Part shown: piece after piece, positions 7,615 through 15,186 of the stretch
Position numbering within the stretch: the stretch's first letter is position 1
How the letters are laid out: every line of letters starts with the position of its first letter
Assembly (NCBI GenBank): GCA_964577295.1
Contig: CAZNYN010000035.1
Coordinates: forward strand, 1 to 20,671
Origin: CAZNYN01 sp964577295
GTDB lineage: Bacteria; Synergistota; Synergistia; Synergistales; Synergistaceae
Length of the DNA stretch: 20,671 nucleotides
Reading direction: 5' to 3'
Position numbers and translations under genes: made by a program
The notes under the pieces: model-generated
Databases searched by the model: none
The model's input: only the letters and a program-made list of their open reading frames with translations
What the model was told of the DNA's origin: nothing

Positions 7615-7659
7615 GGAGAGCGGAGTGCTGATGCCAGGAGGCGTTGCACCCCGCCTTTC
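7615..7659 (+). other. Hairpin between the dctP and dctQ genes
   Basis: GCGGAGTGC (7620-7628) pairs with GCACCCCGC (7646-7654) with one mismatch. An inner GCC/GGC stem closes an AGGA loop, and weaker pairing extends outward to 7615/7659. The structure lies eight bases after the dctP stop. No proper U-run follows, so it is more likely an RNA-stabilising or processing element, or a leaky attenuator, that keeps binding-protein mRNA more abundant than membrane-subunit mRNA. Confidence 0.5.
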
Positions 7660-7677
7660 ATTTAAGAGGTGAAGATT

Positions 7678-8298
7678 ATGGAAACTGTTCATTCTTTACG
7701 CGATACAGCTTTTTGGAAAATGCTTGTCAAGGCAATGAGGTTTGTAATGATTGTGTGCAGCGCCACTACTACCGGGTGTATATTGGCAGCTGTATTTATT
7801 AGATATGTATTGAAAGGCAACTTCTACGGTTCGGATGAGATTATTTTAATTTTCGCCTTCTGGCTGTACTTTATCGGAGCCGCCTACGGAAGCTACGAGA
7901 ACAGCCATATAAAGGCCGATTTGCTGAATATGTATATAAAGAACATGCACTATAAAGACATGGTCAACCTTGCGGCTCAGACATTGACGACCGCAGTTAA
8001 CGGAGTTCTGCTTTTTTGGGCTTTCGAATTTATGCTTTGGGCCATTGAGAAGAACCCTTTGACAACTGCATTAAAGATTCCGATTCTCATTCCGAGAGCA
8101 GCGATATTTGTGGGACTCTCTTTAATGCTCTTTTATCACGCTTACTATCTGTTCACTAATTTCCGATGCTTTAAGAGATTTGGCTACTTTTCTGTCCCGG
8201 GCGATGGAGATTACCTCTCCAAGGATTATAAAGACAGAGACCCTGCCTGTACGATACCTACCAAAAGCGAGCTGGAAGCTCTTAAAGCGGCCGAGTAA
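7678..8298 (+). CDS. dctQ: TRAP transporter small membrane subunit (DctQ family)
   Basis: About 206 residues with four predicted membrane segments (near residues 20-45, 55-75, 100-125 and 135-160), the usual DctQ topology. The loop FYGSDEIILIFAFWLYFIGAAYG matches the DctQ signature region. The C-terminal tail (DYLSKDYKDRDP onward) is longer and more hydrophilic than usual. DctQ binds DctM to form the sodium-driven TRAP permease, receiving substrate from DctP. The ATG at 7678 is chosen because AAGAGG lies about 8 nt upstream; the in-frame GTG at 7669 overlaps that ribosome site. The next gene, dctM, starts 26 bp downstream with its own GGAGGT. Confidence 0.88.
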   Translation: METVHSLRDTAFWKMLVKAMRFVMIVCSATTTGCILAAVFIRYVLKGNFYGSDEIILIFAFWLYFIGAAYGSYENSHIKADLLNMYIKNMHYKDMVNLAAQTLTTAVNGVLLFWAFEFMLWAIEKNPLTTALKIPILIPRAAIFVGLSLMLFYHAYYLFTNFRCFKRFGYFSVPGDGDYLSKDYKDRDPACTIPTKSELEALKAAE

Positions 8299-8324
8299 TA
8301 CGGATAGAGGACGGAGGTAAATAC

Positions 8325-9635
8325 ATGGAATTTGTTGCGATAGGAATAGGAATACTGATTTTGTGCCTCGTCATAGGCATGCCGATACCATTTTCATTTG
8401 CGTCTATGTTTATCTGGCTTGCCTTTTCTTTGGATTATCAAACAGACTTCTTGCTTTCGGCTGGCTATACCCAGCTGAATTCGATAGTCCTGCTAGCTAT
8501 CCCGCTATTTATACTTGCCGGCGGGATAATGGAGAAAAGCAAAATAGGAGCTGCGCTTATAGGAGTTGTAGAGGCTTTTACGGGGCATATGAAGAGCAGC
8601 CTCGGAATGATTGCGGTCGTAGCGTGCGCAATATTCGGCTCAATTTCAGGCTCCGCCTCGGCTACTCTGTCATGTATAGGGACAATGATGGAGCCGCGCA
8701 TGACAGCGGCGGGCTATGACAAGGGTTACACCGCATCTCTTCTTGCCGCCGCCTGCCCTTTGGGACTTTTGATTCCTCCGAGCTCAGCTCAAATACTTTA
8801 TGCATGGTCAAGCAATCAGTCTGTTCTTGCATGTTTTCTCTCAACAGTAGGACCGGGAATACTGCTTACTATACTGCTTTGCATAACAAACGCTGTCATG
8901 GTCAGGCATATGAATCTGAAGGTTGTTCCGAAACAGACAGGGGAAGAGTGGAGACATAACGCAGTTAAAAACTTTAAATACGGCATTCCTGCGCTTATTA
9001 TGCCTGTAATCATTCTCGGAAGCATTTACGGCGGAGTTATGACTCCGACAGAGGCAGCTGCTACATCTGTACTTTATGCGATACCGGTAGGAATTTACTT
9101 TTACAAGGGGCTGACATACAGCGATTTACGAGGAGCTGTTGTCGATACCTCCTGTACGACAGGGGTCATAATGGTCATGTTCTTCATGGTCATGATAATG
9201 AGCCGTCTGCTTGTTATGGAGGATGTTCCTCAGAGAATAGCTGATGCATTGCTGAGTATCACCGATAATAAGCTGCTTATACTGCTTCTTGTAAATATTT
9301 TCATGGTAATTATAGGAATGATTATGGATGACGTGAGCGGAATACTGCTCTGCACGCCCATACTTCTTCCTGTCGTTACTGCTCTCGGAGTTCACCCTAT
9401 TCACTTTGCGGCTATCTTGGGAGTTAACCTTGGTATGGGCAATATAACGCCTCCCACCGCTCCTATGCTCTACCTGAGCGGACGTATCTGCAATGCGAAG
9501 ATAAATAAGATGCTGAGCCCGATAATGATATTGATTATATTCGCGTATATTCCCACTCTGTTGGTCACCACTTTTTGGCCGGCACTTTCACTTACACTGC
9601 CGAAAATGGTGCTGCCTAAAATATTTGGAATGTGA
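8325..9635 (+). CDS. dctM: TRAP transporter large permease subunit (DctM family)
   Basis: A 436-residue polytopic membrane protein of normal DctM length. Family motifs include IPLFILAGGIMEKSKIG, the GSISGSASATLSCIGTMM hairpin, LLIPPSSAQILYAW, GGVMTPTEAAATSVLYA and NLGMGNITPPTAPMLYLSG. It forms the ion-coupled elevator domain of the transporter and works with DctQ and DctP. The start ATG follows GGAGGT by 6 nt. Its stop is only 6 bp before eutB, and the eutB ribosome site overlaps that stop, so transport and ethanolamine ammonia-lyase are tightly cotranscribed. That is the strongest sequence argument that the transporter serves this pathway, replacing EutH or Eat-type ethanolamine carriers, which are absent here. 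Confidence 0.94.
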   Translation: MEFVAIGIGILILCLVIGMPIPFSFASMFIWLAFSLDYQTDFLLSAGYTQLNSIVLLAIPLFILAGGIMEKSKIGAALIGVVEAFTGHMKSSLGMIAVVACAIFGSISGSASATLSCIGTMMEPRMTAAGYDKGYTASLLAAACPLGLLIPPSSAQILYAWSSNQSVLACFLSTVGPGILLTILLCITNAVMVRHMNLKVVPKQTGEEWRHNAVKNFKYGIPALIMPVIILGSIYGGVMTPTEAAATSVLYAIPVGIYFYKGLTYSDLRGAVVDTSCTTGVIMVMFFMVMIMSRLLVMEDVPQRIADALLSITDNKLLILLLVNIFMVIIGMIMDDVSGILLCTPILLPVVTALGVHPIHFAAILGVNLGMGNITPPTAPMLYLSGRICNAKINKMLSPIMILIIFAYIPTLLVTTFWPALSLTLPKMVLPKIFGM

Positions 9636-9641
9636 GGACTC

Positions 9642-11003
9642 ATGATTTTAAAAACAAAACTTTTCGGACATGTTTATGCTTTTAAAGACGTTAAGGATGT
9701 ACTCGGCAAAGCTAATGAAGAGCGTTCCGGGGACAGGCTGATAGGCGTCTGCGCAGAGAGTTCGATGGAGAGGGTGGCGGCCAAGCAGGTGCTTGCTGCC
9801 CTCTCCGTGGCTGATCTCAGGAATAACCCCGCCGTTCCGTATGAAAAAGACGAGGTTACGAGGATTGACCAGGACATGGTCAATGAGACTATATACGGCG
9901 AAATTAAAAATCTTACGATAGGCGAGCTGAGGGAGTGGATACTTTCCGATGAAGCCACGCCCGAGAGTATCCGCCGTGCAAGCCGCGGCCTGACATCCGA
10001 GGTTGTTGCCGGAGTTGCCAAGATTATGTCAAATATGGATCTGATGATGGGGGCACGCAAAGTGCGCGTGGTAACTCACTGCAATACGACTTTGGGTGAG
10101 CCCGGGACGATAGGGATACGCCTTCAGCCTAACCACCCCACGGACGAGCTTGAGGGAATAACGGCATCCATATATGAAGGTCTTTCGTACGGTGCGGGCG
10201 ATGCCGTGATAGGCATTAATCCCGTCGATGATACCGTGGATAATATCATAGCTATTCTGAATCGCTTTGAGGAAATTAAAAATAAGTTCGGAATACCTAC
10301 TCAGACCTGCGCTCTGGCTCATATCACTACTCAGATGGAAGCTGTCAGACGCGGCGCGCCCGCCGACCTTTTCTTTCAAAGCATAGCGGGCAGTGAGAAG
10401 GGGAATAGGGCTTTCGGCATAAGCATGGCTTTAATGGATGACGCATTGGCATTGCTCCGTGAGAAGGGCACTGCAAACGGCCCGAATCTCATGTATATGG
10501 AGACCGGACAGGGTGCTGAAACTTCGGCAGATGCCAATTTCGGCGTTGATCAAGTGACGATGGAGGCGCGCTGCTACGCCTTTGCAAAGAGGTATTCGCC
10601 TTTCCTCGTCAACACTGTCGTAGGTTTTATAGGGCCAGAATATCTTTACAACAGCAAGCAGGTCATAAGGGCAGGGCTTGAGGATCATTTTATGGGAAAG
10701 CTGACAGGGCTTCCCATGGGCTGTGACGCATGCTACACGAACCACATGGAGGCAGACCAGAATGATGTCGAAAATCTTGCCGTACTGCTTTCCGCGGCGG
10801 GATGCAACTATTTCATGGGCATACCTCATGGAGATGATGTGATGCTTAATTATCAGACAACAGGTTTTCACGAGGCCGCCACAATAAGAGCTCTCCTAAA
10901 CGCGCATCCCGTTCCCGATTTTGAAAAATGGCTGGAAAAAATGGGAATTTGGGCGGACGGAAAGCTTACGAAGCGCGCGGGCGACGCGTCTATCTTCATG
11001 TAA
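9642..11003 (+). CDS. eutB: Ethanolamine ammonia-lyase, large (catalytic) subunit
   Basis: A 453-residue protein, the same length as E. coli EutB and alignable with it nearly end to end (LFGxVYxFKDVK at the start, KRAGDxSxF at the end). It catalyses adenosylcobalamin-dependent conversion of ethanolamine to acetaldehyde and ammonia (EC 4.3.1.7) in complex with EutC in the microcompartment lumen. The key residues fall at the same positions as in E. coli: Arg160 (IRLQPN), Asn193 (GINPVDD), Glu287 (METGQG) and Asp362 (GCDACYTN). The enzyme therefore looks fully active and ethanolamine-specific. The start ATG lies 6 bp after the DctM stop with AGGA just upstream, and eutC follows after 15 bp. No truncation or key-residue change is visible. 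Confidence 0.98.
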   Translation: MILKTKLFGHVYAFKDVKDVLGKANEERSGDRLIGVCAESSMERVAAKQVLAALSVADLRNNPAVPYEKDEVTRIDQDMVNETIYGEIKNLTIGELREWILSDEATPESIRRASRGLTSEVVAGVAKIMSNMDLMMGARKVRVVTHCNTTLGEPGTIGIRLQPNHPTDELEGITASIYEGLSYGAGDAVIGINPVDDTVDNIIAILNRFEEIKNKFGIPTQTCALAHITTQMEAVRRGAPADLFFQSIAGSEKGNRAFGISMALMDDALALLREKGTANGPNLMYMETGQGAETSADANFGVDQVTMEARCYAFAKRYSPFLVNTVVGFIGPEYLYNSKQVIRAGLEDHFMGKLTGLPMGCDACYTNHMEADQNDVENLAVLLSAAGCNYFMGIPHGDDVMLNYQTTGFHEAATIRALLNAHPVPDFEKWLEKMGIWADGKLTKRAGDASIFM

Positions 11004-11018
11004 CGAGGATGATTTTAC

Positions 11019-11882
11019 ATGGCTGTTGATAAAAAAGAACTCAGAGGATTAATAGAGAGCGTAATAAAAGAGATGCTCGACAAGGAGACGCATATTGAAC
11101 GGAATGTGTCTGTTTACGACGAGGATACGCTGCCCGACATGTCTTTGATAAATATCGCCGAAAAAATTTATGTGCCTAATCCGGCGAAGCCCGAGCAGCT
11201 AAGAAACATGAAAGCCGCTACTCCGGCAAGAATAGGTGTGGGGCGCACTGGGACAAGGTACAAGACAGAGACAATGCTGCGATTCCTTGCAGACCATGCC
11301 GCGGCGCGCGACGCGGTACACAAGGAAATGCCAGAGAGACTTGTCTCCGCGATGAATCTTCCCGTTGTGCAGACAGAATGCCGCGACAAGGATGAGTATC
11401 TGACAAGGCCCGATCTTGGCAGAAAACTCACGGCTGAATCGCGCGAAGCAGTAAAGAAACTTAACGGTGCTTCCCAAGTGCTTGTACTTTTCGCAGACGG
11501 GCTTTCCGCTGCGGCGATAGACGCAAACGGAGAAGATACATATATGAGCCTGACTGCAGGGCTTAAAAACCGTGGCATATCAGTAGGAACTCCTTTTCTT
11601 GTCAAATACGGAAGAGTTCCCATAGAGGATGAAATTGCTGAACTGACAGGTGCGGAAGTCGTAGTCCTGCTTGTCGGGGAACGCCCCGGCCTTGCGACAG
11701 CGGAAAGCATGTCTGCCTACATGGCCTACCGCGCTTCTGTCGGTATGGATGAGTCCAGACGCACTGTTGTCTCAAACATTCATAAAAACGGAACACCCTC
11801 AGTTGAGGCGGGAGCATATATTGCGGATATCGTTTCGATAATGCTGGAAAAAAAGTGCAGCGGCATAGAGCTTAGGCTGTAG
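11019..11882 (+). CDS. eutC: Ethanolamine ammonia-lyase, small subunit
   Basis: A 287-residue EutC homologue that with EutB forms the B12-binding ammonia-lyase. Recognisable segments include ARIGVGRTGTRYKTETMLRFLADHAAARDAV, QVLVLFADGLSAAAI, GTPFLVKYGRVPIED and VVVLLVGERPGLATAESMSAYM. The first ~22 residues (VDKKELRGLIESVIKEMLDK) form an amphipathic helix followed by a flexible linker, the position and pattern of the EutC targeting peptide known to direct cargo into Eut compartments. The ribosome site GAGGA lies 9 nt before the ATG. It sits 15 bp after eutB and 9 bp before eutL. The length is close to the ~295 residues of enteric EutC. Confidence 0.97.
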   Translation: MAVDKKELRGLIESVIKEMLDKETHIERNVSVYDEDTLPDMSLINIAEKIYVPNPAKPEQLRNMKAATPARIGVGRTGTRYKTETMLRFLADHAAARDAVHKEMPERLVSAMNLPVVQTECRDKDEYLTRPDLGRKLTAESREAVKKLNGASQVLVLFADGLSAAAIDANGEDTYMSLTAGLKNRGISVGTPFLVKYGRVPIEDEIAELTGAEVVVLLVGERPGLATAESMSAYMAYRASVGMDESRRTVVSNIHKNGTPSVEAGAYIADIVSIMLEKKCSGIELRL

Positions 11883-11891
11883 GGGAAAAAT

Positions 11892-12542
11892 ATGAAAGGG
11901 GATCCCGTAAAGACAAAAGTACTCTCCGCAAAAGTCATACCCAATGTTGACACTGCTCTTGCCGCAAGATTGGGGCTTTTTGACGGAGAAAGAAGTATAG
12001 GGCTTGTTACTGCGGACTGCGACGATGTGACATATGTAGCATTGGACGAGGCCACAAAGAAGGCGGCTGTGCGTGTTGTATATGCAAAATCGATGTATGC
12101 GGGAGCTTCGAACGCCAGCACCAAGCTTGCCGGAGAAATTATCGGAGTAATTGCGGGAAGCGATCCCGAAGAGGTAAAGAGCGGACTCTGCGCCCTTATA
12201 GACTATGCGGAGAACAGAGCGGCTTTTGTTTCTGCCAACGAGGATGATTCCATAGTCTACTTTGCTCACTGCGTCTCACGTCCCGGAAGCTATCTTTCGG
12301 AGATGGCGGGTACGCAGGGAGAGGCGATAGCGTATCTGATAGCTCCGCCAGAAGAGGCGATTGTCGGACTTGACGCGGCTCTCAAATCGGCAGACGTGCG
12401 TATGGCCATGTTTTACGGGCCTCCGTCAGAGACAAACTTTTCGGGCGGACTGCTCGCAGGTTCTCAGGCGTCATGCAAAGCAGCGTGCGAAGCTTTTGCG
12501 ATGGCGGTTTGCGAAGTAGCCGCATCGCCGAGAGACTGCTGA
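11892..12542 (+). CDS. eutL: Microcompartment shell protein EutL (tandem BMC-T trimer)
   Basis: A 216-residue EutL homologue (E. coli EutL has 219). It has two permuted BMC domains, giving a pseudohexameric trimer with a gated central pore. Diagnostic segments are AKVIPNVDTALAARLGL, SIGLVTADCDDVTYVALDEATK, YAKSMYAGASNASTKLAGE, RPGSYLSEMAGTQGEAIAYLIAPPEEA and LDAALKSADVRMAMFYGPPSETNFSGG. In the family this shell tile is thought to pass larger substrates or cofactors. It begins 9 bp after eutC. The N-terminus is slightly shorter than in enteric EutL. An 85-bp gap without a supported gene separates it from eutE. Confidence 0.97.
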   Translation: MKGDPVKTKVLSAKVIPNVDTALAARLGLFDGERSIGLVTADCDDVTYVALDEATKKAAVRVVYAKSMYAGASNASTKLAGEIIGVIAGSDPEEVKSGLCALIDYAENRAAFVSANEDDSIVYFAHCVSRPGSYLSEMAGTQGEAIAYLIAPPEEAIVGLDAALKSADVRMAMFYGPPSETNFSGGLLAGSQASCKAACEAFAMAVCEVAASPRDC

Positions 12543-12627
12543 TTTTATAAATATGAATACAAAGGCTTTGTGGGCTGAAATAGTGGCCAAGCCATGAGAA
12601 TAAATACAGGGGAGATGAAAATAGAAT
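12543..12627. other. 85-bp gap between eutL and eutE with weak hairpin
   Basis: This is the longest gap inside the eut part of the operon. It contains an imperfect hairpin (GGCTT at 12564-12568 pairing with AAGCC at 12589-12593) and the eutE ribosome site GGGGAG (12609-12614), 13 nt before the ATG, longer than usual. A 14-codon ATG frame (12553-12597) has no ribosome site and is not called. It could be an RNA-processing point or a weak internal promoter region; nothing decisive is seen. Confidence 0.35.
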
Positions 12628-14145
12628 ATGGAACTCAGGGATAAAGATTTGCTCTCAATACAGGAATCAAGAGATCTTGTAGAAAAGGCTGCGGCCGCGC
12701 AGAAAATTTTCAGCTCCTTTTCTCAAGAGCAGGTTAACTCTGTGGTTAAAGCCATATCAAAAGAGGCTTCAGCCCACGCAGAGGAGCTTGGCAAGCTTGC
12801 TCATGAGGAAACAGGCTTTGGAAAGTGGCAGGACAAAACTCTCAAAAACAAATTCGCAGCGGAGAATGTTTACGAAGCTGTCAAAGATATGAAGACGGTC
12901 GGAGTTATAAGCGAGGACAAAGAGAACAAAGTTATAAATATCGCAGTCCCTGTAGGGGTAGTTGCCGCTCTTGTGCCGTCAACAAATCCGACCTCGACAG
13001 TTATATACAAGGCGATGATATGTCTTAAAGGAGGCAATGCCGTAATTTTTTCTCCTCACCCGTCTGCCATACGCTCTATAAAGGAAGCCGTGCGCATTGT
13101 AAAAGAAGCGGCGGAATCGGCGGGAGCTCCGTCAGGACTTATATCCTGTGCTGAATCTCCCTCTATTGAGGGGACAGATGCCCTAATCAAAAATAAAAAG
13201 ACAAATCTCATACTTGCGACAGGCGGACCCGCCATGGTTCACGCGGCTTACAGTTCGGGAACTCCTGCGCTTGGAGTAGGGCCCGGAAACGCGCCCGCTT
13301 ATATAGAAAGATCAGCGGACATAAAGAAGGCGGTCGAGAGGATAATAGCTAGCAAAACTTTCGACAACAGCACAATATGCGCATCGGAGCAGTCTGTAGT
13401 TACGGAGTCATGCATAAAGGATAAAGTCATGGAAGAATTCCGCGCACAGGGCGGCTACTTTCTGACCCCCGAAGAATCCGAGCGCGTGGGCGCAATACTT
13501 ATGAACTCAAGAGGTGCAATGAATGCGAAAATTGTCGGGAAACCCGCAGACTATGTTGCACGTTTTGCGGGAATAACAATTCCCGACGGTACAAAGGTTC
13601 TTCTGTCGGAGCAGACTCAGGTCGGCATGTCCTACCCGTTCTCGCGGGAAAAACTTACGACTGTGCTCGGTTTTTACGTGGAAGAAAACTGGGAGCGCGC
13701 CTGCGAACGCTGCATAGAACTGCTTGAAAACGAGGGAGTCGGGCACACTATGTCGCTTCACAGCACAGACGAAAAAGTCATCATGGAGTTTGGACTCAAA
13801 AAACCTGTCTCCCGTGTCCTAGTCAATACATCCTCGTCTCTCGGAGGAGTAGGCGGTCTGACAGGACTATTTCCCGCTCTCACCTTAGGCTGCGGAGCTG
13901 CAGGCGGTTCTGCCACATCCGACAATGTAAGCCCAATGCACCTGATAAACATAAGAAGAATTGCATACGGTCTGAAAGATATATCGGACCTGCGCGCATC
14001 TGTTCCTACCGAGGAAAAAGCGCAAAGCACCATGCCTGCTAAGCAGAACAACGGACATACAGAAACAGCAAAACCGAAAGTTTCCGATGAAACAATAGAG
14101 AGACTTGTTGAAGCAGTGCTCAGCCGAATAGAAAAAAAGTTTTGA
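12628..14145 (+). CDS. eutE: CoA-acylating acetaldehyde dehydrogenase (EutE) with C-terminal encapsulation peptide
   Basis: 505 residues. It converts acetaldehyde, NAD+ and CoA to acetyl-CoA and NADH in the microcompartment lumen. The aldehyde-dehydrogenase fold is clear: cofactor-binding VPSTNPTSTVIYKA (117-130), ATGGPAMVHAAYSSGTPALG (197-216), and catalytic Cys251 in FDNSTICASEQS. Fold homology ends near residue 455. It is followed by a polar linker rich in Pro, Thr and Lys and a final amphipathic helix (SDETIERLVEAVLSRIEKKF, 486-505), the layout of a C-terminal encapsulation peptide; this explains the length beyond the ~467 residues of enteric EutE. It lies 85 bp after eutL and 52 bp before eutM. 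The exact aldehyde range is not visible, but the operon context points to acetaldehyde. Confidence 0.96.
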   Translation: MELRDKDLLSIQESRDLVEKAAAAQKIFSSFSQEQVNSVVKAISKEASAHAEELGKLAHEETGFGKWQDKTLKNKFAAENVYEAVKDMKTVGVISEDKENKVINIAVPVGVVAALVPSTNPTSTVIYKAMICLKGGNAVIFSPHPSAIRSIKEAVRIVKEAAESAGAPSGLISCAESPSIEGTDALIKNKKTNLILATGGPAMVHAAYSSGTPALGVGPGNAPAYIERSADIKKAVERIIASKTFDNSTICASEQSVVTESCIKDKVMEEFRAQGGYFLTPEESERVGAILMNSRGAMNAKIVGKPADYVARFAGITIPDGTKVLLSEQTQVGMSYPFSREKLTTVLGFYVEENWERACERCIELLENEGVGHTMSLHSTDEKVIMEFGLKKPVSRVLVNTSSSLGGVGGLTGLFPALTLGCGAAGGSATSDNVSPMHLINIRRIAYGLKDISDLRASVPTEEKAQSTMPAKQNNGHTETAKPKVSDETIERLVEAVLSRIEKKF

Positions 14146-14197
14146 CAGTGACGTCAGAAACAAAAAGTAACATACAAAACCCAAGGAGGAGATTCAA

Positions 14198-14491
14198 ATG
14201 GCAGAAGTAATAGCAGCTCTCGGAATGGTTGAAACAAAGGGGCTTGTCGGCGCGATAGAAGCGGCTGACGCAATGGTAAAAGCGGCAAACGTCTATCTTA
14301 TCGGCAAAGTTCATGTAGGCGGAGGACTTGTAACAGTAATGGTAAGAGGTGATGTAGGCGCTGTCAAAGCTGCCACAGACGCGGGATCGGCAGCAGCATC
14401 GCGCGTAGGCGAGCTTGTATCAGTCCATGTCATACCGCGTCCGCACGGAGATGTAGAGAACATCCTTCCACACATCGAAAGGGAAATGTAA
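14198..14491 (+). CDS. eutM: Microcompartment hexameric shell protein EutM (BMC-H)
   Basis: 97 residues, the standard EutM/PduA length. The single BMC domain is complete: ALGMVETKGLVGAIEAADAMVKAA, the pore-facing loop KVHVGGGLVTVMVRGDVGAV, and the C-terminal HVIPRPHGDVENILP. It assembles into hexamers that tile the shell facets and pass small polar molecules such as ethanolamine. It has a very strong ribosome site (AAGGAGGAG, about 7 nt before the ATG), as expected for the most abundant shell protein. It is the only canonical BMC-H gene in the window; no EutS or EutK homologue is present. It is followed 15 bp later by pduL. Confidence 0.98.
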   Translation: MAEVIAALGMVETKGLVGAIEAADAMVKAANVYLIGKVHVGGGLVTVMVRGDVGAVKAATDAGSAAASRVGELVSVHVIPRPHGDVENILPHIEREM

Positions 14492-14506
14492 CAGGGGTAA
14501 GGCGTT

Positions 14507-15139
14507 TTGAACAAAGACGCTTTAATAAAAAAACTGGCGGACGAAGTTGCAGCACGTCTGCCGGAAACTCTGCCTATACCGGTGGAGGCCTCCGGCAGAC
14601 ATGTGCACTTAACTCAGGCTGCCGTTGAAAAACTCTTCGGAGCCGGACATAAATTGACTTTTAAGAGGGAGCTATCTCAACCGGGACAGTTCCTCTGCGA
14701 AGAGAGAGTTACATTAAAAGGGCCTAAGGGCGAAATTAAAAACGCCGCAGTCTTAGGCCCCGTCAGAAAGAGCATTCAAATAGAGCTTTCTCTCACGGAT
14801 GCGGCAGCTTTGGGAGTCCCATCCCCTCTGAGAGAGTCGGGGGATACTAAGTCGAGCTCTCCGATTACTCTTACTGCGGGAGAAAATAAGATGGATGCCG
14901 AAGAAGGAGCTATAGTGGCTCTCCGCCACCTCCACATCACTCCGCACGATGCCCGACTGCTGAAGGTAAGCGACGGAGAGCATGTATGCGTGCGGGTAAA
15001 CGGAGCGCGTCCCGTTATTTTTGAGGACGTCCTTGTCCGTGAAAGCGAAAGCTACAGCACTGCAATACATCTTGATTTTGACGAAGCGAACGCATGCGGT
15101 TATTCAAAAGGAACTACCGCAAACATAGTAAAGCATTAG
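14507..15139 (+). CDS. pduL: Phosphate acyltransferase PduL (acetyl-CoA to acetyl-phosphate)
   Basis: A 210-residue PduL-type phosphotransacylase, unrelated in fold to EutD/Pta but fulfilling the same step: it converts acetyl-CoA and phosphate to acetyl-phosphate and recycles CoA inside the lumen. The zinc-site motifs are seen in order: SGRHVHL (29-35, His32/His34), KSIQIELSLTD (88-98), ALRHLHITPHDA (138-149, His141/His143) and IHLDFDEANACG (187-198, His188). Residues 3-18 (KDALIKKLADEVAARL) form an amphipathic N-terminal encapsulation peptide. Translation starts at a TTG with AAGG close upstream; no better ATG exists. It lies 15 bp after eutM. The enzyme would yield ATP through an acetate kinase encoded elsewhere. 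Confidence 0.95.
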   Translation: MNKDALIKKLADEVAARLPETLPIPVEASGRHVHLTQAAVEKLFGAGHKLTFKRELSQPGQFLCEERVTLKGPKGEIKNAAVLGPVRKSIQIELSLTDAAALGVPSPLRESGDTKSSSPITLTAGENKMDAEEGAIVALRHLHITPHDARLLKVSDGEHVCVRVNGARPVIFEDVLVRESESYSTAIHLDFDEANACGYSKGTTANIVKH

Positions 15140-15186
15140 CCATACAATAAAGCAGCAATGCTTTGTCGGAAAGTAGGCGCATATCG

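Noticed and set aside
11168..11710. 180-codon minus-strand frame opposite eutC
   Set aside because: It is an antisense shadow of a conserved gene in GC-richer sequence and has no supporting signals.
12553..12597. 14-codon ATG frame in the eutL-eutE gap
   Set aside because: It has no ribosome site and no recognisable similarity, and is short enough to arise by chance.
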